Below, piece by piece: positions 1 through 6,385 of a DNA stretch of 21,499 nt. Positions within the stretch are counted from its first letter, which is position 1. Each line of letters starts with the position of its first letter. The stretch is from assembly GCA_964442015.1 (NCBI GenBank), contig CAYTYA010000025.1:1-21499 (forward strand), read 5' to 3'. This DNA is from GCA-002701945 sp964442015. GTDB taxonomy: Bacteria; Fidelibacterota; Marinisomatia; Marinisomatales; TCS55. The notes beneath the pieces were generated by a model. It saw only the letters and a list, made by a program, of their open reading frames with translations. It was not told the origin of the DNA and ran no database searches. Both the position numbers and the translations under genes were made by a program.

Positions 1-554
1 TACTAATTAACAATGCAGGTATAGAAGAGTACAATTATTTTCCTAATTATACTTTGGAATATATTCAAAAGATAACTTCAGTTAATCTAGTTGCCCCGAT
101 GGAAATCACAAGAAAATTCCTGCCTGAATTACATGAAAATAATGGACATATAGTAAATATTTGCTCACTAGCAGCAAAAAAAGGTGAAAGTTTCAATGCG
201 ACCTATTCAGCGACAAAAGGTGGGCTTGCATTGTTTACAGATGCCTTAAGACAAGAACTTCACGGGTCTGGGGTAGGTGTATCCGCATTATTTCCTGGAT
301 TAGTTAGTGATGTAGGAATGTATTCTGATAGTCAGGTTAAAGCCCCATTAGTTTTAGGTACAATTCCTTCAAAAAAAGTAGCTAAGGCTCTAGTTAAAGC
401 AATAAAGAAGAATAAGCCTGATGTTATAGTGAATTCAGGACCATTAAGGCCTTTATTGGCTATCGATGCATTATTCCCAAATTTTGGCAATTGGTTTGCA
501 AGAGTAACAGGTATAACTGCCTTTTGTAGAAACCGTGCTGAATTAGGGGAATAA
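1..554 (+). CDS. Short-chain dehydrogenase/reductase (SDR), 5' truncated
   Basis: This is the C-terminal part of a classical SDR oxidoreductase. The reading frame is open from base 3 and begins with LINNAGIEEY, which contains the NNAG motif of the family. The ATG at 54 is therefore internal and not the true start. Counting from that ATG, the catalytic Ser is about residue 38 (NICSLA), and Tyr51 and Lys55 form the YxxxK pair (YSATKGG). These are followed by the PG motif after beta-6 (LFPGLVSDVG). The nucleotide-binding TGxxxGIG segment lies outside the window, so cofactor preference cannot be read. The next gene on the same strand starts 15 bases after the stop. The neighbours downstream (alpha-oxoamine synthase, lipid kinase) make a ketone reductase on a lipid intermediate plausible, for example a 3-ketosphinganine-reductase-like role, but this is inference from context only. 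Confidence 0.9.
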   Translation, partial: LINNAGIEEYNYFPNYTLEYIQKITSVNLVAPMEITRKFLPELHENNGHIVNICSLAAKKGESFNATYSATKGGLALFTDALRQELHGSGVGVSALFPGLVSDVGMYSDSQVKAPLVLGTIPSKKVAKALVKAIKKNKPDVIVNSGPLRPLLAIDALFPNFGNWFARVTGITAFCRNRAELGE

Positions 555-569
555 ATCTAATTATATTTA

Positions 570-1637
570 ATGAATACATTACATCGTATTCTTTCAGTTA
601 TTAAAACAATCAATGGATTGAGTAATCAACAAGATCTGTCCCCTTCATCAATTATTGAAGAAGATGGGTATTATCCAGGTTTAGATAATAAACAAACTCC
701 TTTAAAAACTTTTCGCCCAAATCATCTAAATGGTTCTATATTAATTTTATACCCTGGGGCAACCATAAAAGGAGAGTCCCATCCTAAAATGATAACTTTA
801 GCACGTTCTTTAGCAATAAATGGTGTGAAAGTTTTTTTACCTAGAATTCCACCATTAATTAATTTAAAACTATCTGAAGATATTTTGCTTTGGACAGTGC
901 ACTTTTATAAATGGATATTTGAAAACTTTTGTGAGAATGAAAATCAAATAAATATAGCAGGAGTAAGCTTTGGAGGAGTTATAGTATTAAAATCTTGCCT
1001 AGATCCGTTTTTAGCAAAAAATAAACCAAAATCTGTTCTTGTCTTTGGTACATCATACGATGCAAGGACAACGATGGAATTTATGTTTAATGGAAAAATG
1101 ATATTTAAAGGAAGAGTTATTAAAATAAGACCTGATCCCTGGAGTATTATTGTGATGCTTCATAATTATTTAAATAAAATTAATCTTGGCTATAATACTA
1201 AAAGAATTGAACAAGCATTAACATATTATATACATGAAAAATCTAAAAAGTTTGATCAAGCATTTAATAGATTAAATGACATTGAGAAAAATTTAATAAA
1301 TGACGCTTTAGAATTAAACGTTTCAGATGAATTAAAGAGGGTTATGGATTTAATTTTTAATGATTGTTCAAATGAAATTGATTTCTTTTCAGCAAAAACA
1401 TGGTGCAATAAGATTACCAATGATGTTTTTATTATTCATGGTAAAAATGATTCATTATCACCCTTTACAGAATCAATTAAATTACATAACAAATTACAGA
1501 ATAGTGATTTACTTGTATCTGAATTATTTGAACATAGAGAAATATCAAAATCAGCTTCTTCTTATTCAAAATTGAAAGAAATGTTAAAAATAGTAATTTT
1601 TCTTTCAAGGTATTATAAAAAAGTATTTAGCACATAA
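570..1637 (+). CDS. Alpha/beta hydrolase, function unknown
   Basis: A 355-aa protein with the layout of an alpha/beta-hydrolase. A first core strand (SILILYPGA, about residues 56-64) is followed by the nucleophile elbow GVSFGG with Ser133. A candidate acid, Asp294 (HGKNDSLSP), sits after a late core strand, and a candidate His322 (LFEHREI) follows. A long segment of about 120 residues (roughly 165-285) between the nucleophile and the acid probably forms a cap. No signal peptide is obvious. The ATG at 570 has no clear Shine-Dalgarno; it is the first Met after the preceding stop. The gene sits 15 bases after the SDR and 83 bases before the oxoamine synthase, so it probably shares their transcript. 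Esterase, thioesterase or acyltransferase activity is possible. I cannot assign a substrate. Confidence 0.75.
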   Translation: MNTLHRILSVIKTINGLSNQQDLSPSSIIEEDGYYPGLDNKQTPLKTFRPNHLNGSILILYPGATIKGESHPKMITLARSLAINGVKVFLPRIPPLINLKLSEDILLWTVHFYKWIFENFCENENQINIAGVSFGGVIVLKSCLDPFLAKNKPKSVLVFGTSYDARTTMEFMFNGKMIFKGRVIKIRPDPWSIIVMLHNYLNKINLGYNTKRIEQALTYYIHEKSKKFDQAFNRLNDIEKNLINDALELNVSDELKRVMDLIFNDCSNEIDFFSAKTWCNKITNDVFIIHGKNDSLSPFTESIKLHNKLQNSDLLVSELFEHREISKSASSYSKLKEMLKIVIFLSRYYKKVFST

Positions 1638-1720
1638 GAATTCCTTAATGAATTAAATTAATTGGTATTTGAGCTTATATTTCATAATCTTCCCGCTGTT
1701 ATAGATTTGAGAATATTATT

Positions 1721-3010
1721 ATGTCAGATAAAAAAACAAAAGAAAGTCGACCATCCTATACTGAATTCACTTTGGATATGTTTTCACGTAGTTCAGGGAA
1801 AAATCACTCTGAGATAAAACAATTTAATCAGTGGCGTGATGATATAATTGAAGCAGACAAATATACGTTTGAGACTCCTCATTTAACTCCACAAACTCCA
1901 GAAATAAGCGTACGTAGAATTCATGGTGATGAACATAAGTTAGTTAACTTTTCAAGTTATAATTATTTGGGTTATGCAAACCATCCTGAGGTTATTCAAG
2001 CAGCGAAAGATGCCCTAGATACTTATGGATTAGGTGCTACGGGTAGTCCATTATTAAATGGAACATTTGATATACACAAACATTTGGAAGATTCTCTCAC
2101 TAACTTTTTTGGTCAGCAAGGTTATGGAGTTTCATTATTTTCTTCAGGCTATGGCGCGAATATCGGTGTGGTTTCCAGTTATATTCATAAAGGAGATTAT
2201 GTTGTTTTAGACCACTCATCTCATGCTTCTTTAATAGATGGTGCAGTTATGTCTCAAGGTACAGTAAAATTATTTAGACATAATGATGCAGAATTTCTTG
2301 AAAGAATATTAAAAAGGATTTCTAAAGAAAATAGAAGAGTGTTGGTTTGTGTTGAAGGAGTTTATAGTACGGATGGTGATTATGGAAATTTAAAAGAAAT
2401 TGTTACAGTTTCGAAAAAATATGGTGCATCCATACTCGTTGATGAAGCTCATTCTTTACTAATTGCTGGGGCAACAGGCAAAGGAGTTGTTGAAGAGTTT
2501 GATGTTTTAGCTGATGTAGATCTTCTTATTGGAACATTTAGTAAATCATTTGGAGGTATAGGTGGATGTGTCTATGCAAAAAATGATTTAATTAACTATA
2601 TGAATTATTATGCTAGGTCAAGAATGTTTTCTTGTGCCTTAGATCCTGCTGTTACAGGAGGGATAATAAAAGCTCTTGAATTAGCTTCAGGTACTGATGG
2701 AAATGAAAAACGTAAAAGAATAATTGAAAATGCAGATTATTTAAGATCATTATTGAAAGATAAAGTAGACATTGGTACTTCTCATTCATGGGTGATCCCA
2801 ATTATTTTTGGTGATGAGAGAAAATCGCTTCCCCTTGGTGATTATTTGATGAGAAGAGGATATGATTTTTCAATTATGATGTTTCCTGCAGTTAAGAAAA
2901 ATAAATCAATTATTCGTGCTTTTGTTACATCAGAGCATACAAAAGAACAATTAGAAGGATGTGCAGAAGCTTTAATTGATGCTTCAAAAGAATTTAATTT
3001 TGGTATATAA
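1721..3010 (+). CDS. PLP-dependent alpha-oxoamine synthase (serine palmitoyltransferase/KBL/BioF-like)
   Basis: A 429-aa fold-type I aminotransferase-like enzyme of the alpha-oxoamine synthase family. These enzymes condense an amino acid with an acyl thioester, with loss of CO2, to give an aminoketone. Visible signatures are NFSSYNYLGYANHPE (about 76-90), a glycine-rich GLGATGSPLLNGT (103-115), His168 in DHSSHAS (the residue that stacks on PLP), VEGVYSTDGD (211-220), DEAHS (241-245, Asp binds the pyridine nitrogen) and the Schiff-base Lys275 in GTFSKSFGG. An N-terminal extension of about 45 residues precedes the core. The TGSPLLNGTFDIH region looks to me closer to serine palmitoyltransferase and acyl-carrier-linked members than to KBL, but this is from memory. 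There is a lipid kinase two genes downstream and an SDR upstream, as expected for a sphingoid-base or similar aminolipid route. CAI-1-type aminoketone synthase or BioF remain alternatives. Confidence 0.88.
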   Translation: MSDKKTKESRPSYTEFTLDMFSRSSGKNHSEIKQFNQWRDDIIEADKYTFETPHLTPQTPEISVRRIHGDEHKLVNFSSYNYLGYANHPEVIQAAKDALDTYGLGATGSPLLNGTFDIHKHLEDSLTNFFGQQGYGVSLFSSGYGANIGVVSSYIHKGDYVVLDHSSHASLIDGAVMSQGTVKLFRHNDAEFLERILKRISKENRRVLVCVEGVYSTDGDYGNLKEIVTVSKKYGASILVDEAHSLLIAGATGKGVVEEFDVLADVDLLIGTFSKSFGGIGGCVYAKNDLINYMNYYARSRMFSCALDPAVTGGIIKALELASGTDGNEKRKRIIENADYLRSLLKDKVDIGTSHSWVIPIIFGDERKSLPLGDYLMRRGYDFSIMMFPAVKKNKSIIRAFVTSEHTKEQLEGCAEALIDASKEFNFGI

Positions 3011-3025
3011 ATTAGGACTAATAAT

Positions 3026-3727
3026 ATGAATGAACATGTTCAAGGCGATAATTTGATTATTTGGGAATTTGATTATGCAATGACAACCTTCTATGAAGTA
3101 GATACTGATCAAATATCTTCATTATTACCAAAAGAACTAAGCCCAATGGAAATTGTGCCTGGAGTTTCATTATTAAATATTACTGCATTCAACTTTCCTA
3201 AAGGAGGACTTGGACATCTTCCAAATTTTCAGGAATTAATTGCAGCAATTGTTGTCGCGCCTGATTTATCTAGAGGTGTTCCAAAATTTGCGATGTACGT
3301 ATTTTCACTTGGGAGCACATCACAAGAGCACCTAGATCATAGTGCTGATTATTATAGATTACCTTCTTATAATAAACTAGAATATGGTCAAATAAATCGC
3401 GATAAAAATGAGGTGGAATTTGGAGATAGTGATGGCTCTATTCTAACAATGAATAATTGTTGTAATGATATTGGAGATTATCTTGGACATGAGCGATACT
3501 TCCAGGCTTTTGTATCGAAAGATGATGATATATATATTGCAGATCTGTATTTACAGGCTCCTCTTTTTGAACATCAAGAGCAGGGTGAAGTTGGAATAAT
3601 AAATAATCATCCTTTTTTGAAAGGTCTTGAATTATTTGATGAAGAAAGAGTTCCATATCTACAAATGATTCTTCAACCGGGAACAAAAGGAAAACAATTT
3701 TATTATAAACCGGATAAATACCGTTAA
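3026..3727 (+). CDS. Acetoacetate decarboxylase-like protein
   Basis: A 233-aa protein, close to the roughly 245 aa usual for acetoacetate decarboxylase (ADC). The order of segments fits: an N-terminal strand region with the PKELSP stretch, FQELIAAIVV (68-77, with a Glu in the place of the ADC active-site Glu), a central YRLPSYNKLEYG (110-121) that could correspond to the GYPKK lysine loop, and later strands ending in LQPGTKGK. Lys117 is the only lysine at that loop, so it is the candidate Schiff-base residue, but the loop is divergent. The cofactor-free fold can also serve aldolase or dehydratase chemistry. AGGA upstream of ATG 3026 supports the start. The gene follows the oxoamine synthase by 15 bases, so the two are almost certainly co-transcribed. 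The reaction is unknown. Confidence 0.7.
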   Translation: MNEHVQGDNLIIWEFDYAMTTFYEVDTDQISSLLPKELSPMEIVPGVSLLNITAFNFPKGGLGHLPNFQELIAAIVVAPDLSRGVPKFAMYVFSLGSTSQEHLDHSADYYRLPSYNKLEYGQINRDKNEVEFGDSDGSILTMNNCCNDIGDYLGHERYFQAFVSKDDDIYIADLYLQAPLFEHQEQGEVGIINNHPFLKGLELFDEERVPYLQMILQPGTKGKQFYYKPDKYR

Positions 3728-3750
3728 AATAAAATTTGATATTTTATTTT
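3726..3750 (+). repeat. AT-only perfect inverted repeat after the ADC-like gene
   Basis: Two 10-base arms, AAAATAAAAT (3726-3735) and ATTTTATTTT (3741-3750), pair perfectly around a 5-base loop and begin inside the stop codon of the ADC-like gene. The right arm is followed by T and A bases. It could act as a weak terminator or a processing or attenuation hairpin before the lipid kinase at 3772. With no G-C pairs it may also be chance in AT-rich DNA. Confidence 0.3.
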
Positions 3751-3771
3751 TAATAAATAGTTTTCATTGAA

Positions 3772-4845
3772 ATGGAAACTGATAATAACTCTACCAACCC
3801 ATCATTTAACAATGCGAAAATAATTTCATGTATCATAAACCCTGCTGCAAGGGATGGCCAGTCTATAAAAATATGGGAAATAGTAAAAAATAAACTTGAG
3901 AAAGAAGGGCTATCAACTGAGTTATATATTACGGAAAAAGTTGGACATGCCTCAGAAATAGCTTATTCATTAAAAGACCGAAAAGATATTCAAGTTATAG
4001 TTGCTTGTGGAGGTGATGGGACCGTACATGAAATATCATCGGGATTGCGAGGAAGTAATATACCATTAGCGGTTATTCCCGCAGGGACTGGAAATGATGT
4101 AGCTAGAGTACATGGCTATATATTGGATGATCTAGATGATACTATTGATATTATTATTAATGGAGTAGATAGAAATATTGGAGCTTTACGTATAGAAGCA
4201 GAACCAATGCCTAAAGAAGATAATTATCCTTCCCCTTCTGCAGATTCAAAGTGGAATGGTACTGCTAAAGAAAAGAATAGAATTGTTCGTTGGATTTTTC
4301 ATGAATCAGATTCAGGAATAACTTCATTGGTATCTAGAGCAAAACTAAAAAGAGGAAAATGGATCAAAGGTAATCTAAAATATACTTACTTAGGAATCAC
4401 CGAAATTCTAAAATGGAAAAAACGAAATGCTTGGGTTAAAATCGATAATGAAAGTCCTGTTATAATAAACTTTTCACTTTTTGTTTTTACATTATCAGAA
4501 TATTTTGGAGGCGGTTACTGGGTAGCGCCAGGGGCTTCACCAATAAAGGACCATGCATATTTATGTAAAGCGTGGAATCTCACTAGATTGCAAATGTTAT
4601 TATTAATGGGGCCTTTAAGAAAAGGAAAGCATGTTGGTAAATGGGGAATAACTCTAGATACTTGTAAAACTCTTGAAATAAAATCTGTAAATCAAAACAA
4701 TGAACCGGTTAATATAGCTCATGATCCTCCTTTACCAATAAATGTTGATGGAGAACCGTGCTTACAAACTCCCGCAATAATTGAATTTTACCCTAAGCAG
4801 CTTTGGCTAAGAGGGTCAAAGAATGTATCATGGGATGTCTCTTAA
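3772..4845 (+). CDS. Diacylglycerol/sphingosine-kinase-like lipid kinase
   Basis: A 357-aa member of the DAGK catalytic superfamily, which phosphorylates diacylglycerol, sphingoid bases, ceramide or other lipids with ATP. The N-terminal domain has IINPAARDG (21-29), the nucleotide-binding CGGDGTVHE (79-87) and PAGTGNDVAR (103-112). The C-terminal beta domain ends with the expected INVDGEPC. The usual FNVAGIGFDA stretch is replaced by a divergent segment (about 145-200) rich in charged and Pro residues, so the lipid-binding half is unusual. The ATG at 3772 is the first in-frame Met after the 44-base gap. The stop codon shares the tetranucleotide TTAA (4842-4845) with the stop of the convergent symporter. 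Its place after an oxoamine synthase makes a long-chain-base-type substrate attractive, but diacylglycerol kinase cannot be excluded. Confidence 0.88.
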   Translation: METDNNSTNPSFNNAKIISCIINPAARDGQSIKIWEIVKNKLEKEGLSTELYITEKVGHASEIAYSLKDRKDIQVIVACGGDGTVHEISSGLRGSNIPLAVIPAGTGNDVARVHGYILDDLDDTIDIIINGVDRNIGALRIEAEPMPKEDNYPSPSADSKWNGTAKEKNRIVRWIFHESDSGITSLVSRAKLKRGKWIKGNLKYTYLGITEILKWKKRNAWVKIDNESPVIINFSLFVFTLSEYFGGGYWVAPGASPIKDHAYLCKAWNLTRLQMLLLMGPLRKGKHVGKWGITLDTCKTLEIKSVNQNNEPVNIAHDPPLPINVDGEPCLQTPAIIEFYPKQLWLRGSKNVSWDVS

Positions 4846-6143
4846 TCTGCGATCTCTTTAGGTGCTTTTAATTGACCTTCAGACGATGCGATTGTAATAG
4901 CTATTGTTGCATCGCCACTAACATTAATAACTGTACGTAACATATCTAAAATACGATCAACACCTAAAATTAATGCAATACCAGTACTTGGTACGCCTAT
5001 TGCTTCAAGAATTATGACTAGCATAATTATACCTGCACCTGGTACAGCTGCTGTTCCTATTGAAGCTAGAACAGTTGTTACAACAATTGTAAGCTGATCT
5101 AGTAAACTAAGATCAAGACCAATTGCTTGTGATATAAAGACCGCAGCCACAGCTTGATAAAGAGCTGTTCCATCCATATTGATTGTTGCTCCTAAAGGAA
5201 GAACAAAGGATGAAACTTCTTCACTCACACCTAATTCATCTTCACATCGTTCCATTGTAACTGGAAGAGTTGCTCCACTAGAACTTGTTGAAAAAGCTAA
5301 TAATTGTGCAGGTCCAATACCAGTAAAGAACGTTCTTAAAGGCATCTTAACATATAATTTTAATAGTGCGGTATATGTTATTGACATATGTATAATCAGC
5401 CCTATAATTACGGCAAGCATGTAAAAACCTAAAGCACCTAATAGCTCAGCTACTTGTTGAGGGTCATTCCCAGCAACTTTATTAATTGTTTGAGCAATTA
5501 AAGAGAACACACCTAATGGTGCGATAAGCATAATGATATCAACAAGCTTGATAATTACATCATTTAATCCTTCAAAAATATCTAATACAGGCTTGGATCT
5601 CTTTTTTGGAATTTGAACTAGCCCTATTCCAATAAGCATAGAAATAAAGACAACTTGAAGCATGTTTCTATTATTTGATGCAGCCTCAAAAAAATTACTT
5701 GGAACCATGTCAACAAATAACTGTAGGGGACCTCTTTCTTTCACTTCTTGTGCAGTATCTGTTCGATATGAAGCATCGGTTTCATACGTTTTTTGCAATT
5801 TTTCTTGCATCTCATATGGGACTTTGTTTCCAGGTTGAAGCAAATTGACTGTAATCAATCCAATTGTTACAGCTATTACAGTTGTAACAACATAAATAGA
5901 TATAGTTTTGCCGCCTATTCTAGATAGTTTTTTTAAATCTGATAATGAAGCTACTCCAGTGATCAATGATGTCAATACCAATGGTACAGCTATAAATTTT
6001 AATAATCGGATGAATATTGTACCAAATGGAGCTATCCAATCTGTCGTGAATTGTCCCCATCCAGCAAAAGTACTAATGATGCCAAATACTAATCCTAGTA
6101 ATAAACCTATAATTATTTGCCAATGTAACTGCATTTTAAACAT
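4842..6143 (-). CDS. Glutamate/aspartate-type dicarboxylate:cation symporter (DAACS family)
   Basis: A 433-aa inner-membrane transporter of the GltP/GltPh/DctA family, which couples acidic amino acid or C4-dicarboxylate uptake to Na+ or H+. Visible features are eight hydrophobic segments, the serine-rich reentrant loop STSSSGATLP (285-294), NMDGTALY in TM7 (322-329) and the TM8 signature VDRILDMLRTVINVSGDA (395-412). In TM8, Asp400 and Arg403 fall where GltPh has Asp394 and Arg397, which bind the amino group and the side-chain carboxylate. This points to glutamate or aspartate rather than a neutral amino acid or a plain dicarboxylate. An extra hydrophilic loop (about 105-140) follows TM3. AGGA lies 8 bases before the ATG. 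The gene is last in a minus-strand operon, 35 bases after the 68-aa gene. Confidence 0.93.
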   Translation of the reverse strand: MFKMQLHWQIIIGLLLGLVFGIISTFAGWGQFTTDWIAPFGTIFIRLLKFIAVPLVLTSLITGVASLSDLKKLSRIGGKTISIYVVTTVIAVTIGLITVNLLQPGNKVPYEMQEKLQKTYETDASYRTDTAQEVKERGPLQLFVDMVPSNFFEAASNNRNMLQVVFISMLIGIGLVQIPKKRSKPVLDIFEGLNDVIIKLVDIIMLIAPLGVFSLIAQTINKVAGNDPQQVAELLGALGFYMLAVIIGLIIHMSITYTALLKLYVKMPLRTFFTGIGPAQLLAFSTSSSGATLPVTMERCEDELGVSEEVSSFVLPLGATINMDGTALYQAVAAVFISQAIGLDLSLLDQLTIVVTTVLASIGTAAVPGAGIIMLVIILEAIGVPSTGIALILGVDRILDMLRTVINVSGDATIAITIASSEGQLKAPKEIAD

Positions 6144-6178
6144 ACTAGAGTTCCTCTCTCCATATATATGATATATTA

Positions 6179-6385
6179 CTATTTTGAATCATTTGATTTG
6201 ATATCATTATATTTTTTGAAGTAAGCATCTCCTAATGTAGAAATAAAGGAAATGATTTTACCTATTTTATTATTTCTTTTTTTGTTTCTCTTAATCCGCT
6301 TAAGAGTAACATGTAAAATTGTATCAAATAAATCTTGTATGTGAGCAAATAGCTCACCTATTCTAGTAGAAAATGATTTATTCAT
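6179..6385 (-). CDS. Small basic protein of unknown function (68 aa)
   Basis: I do not recognise this protein. It is strongly basic in the middle (LKRIKRNKKRNNKIGK, about 28-43), has a short hydrophobic or amphipathic stretch either side, and has no cysteine and no signal peptide. Its ATG overlaps the stop of the upstream yyaL-like gene in ATGAATAA, an 8-base overlap typical of translational coupling, and the symporter begins 35 bases after its stop. This position between two real genes on the same strand is the main reason to call it a gene. It could bind nucleic acid or the membrane surface, but no function is supported. Confidence 0.55.
   Translation of the reverse strand: MNKSFSTRIGELFAHIQDLFDTILHVTLKRIKRNKKRNNKIGKIISFISTLGDAYFKKYNDIKSNDSK

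Noticed and set aside
54..554. Complete SDR starting at the ATG at 54
   Set aside because: The frame stays open to the window edge and encodes the conserved NNAG motif upstream of that ATG, so the gene is truncated by the window.
3438..3686. Minus-strand open frame of 82 codons inside the ADC-like gene
   Set aside because: It lies wholly within a better-supported gene on the plus strand, has no recognisable domain and no gene-like context.
5179..5424. Plus-strand open frame of 81 codons inside the symporter gene
   Set aside because: It is antisense to conserved transmembrane segments 6-7 of the symporter and reads as the complement of a membrane protein, not as a protein of its own.
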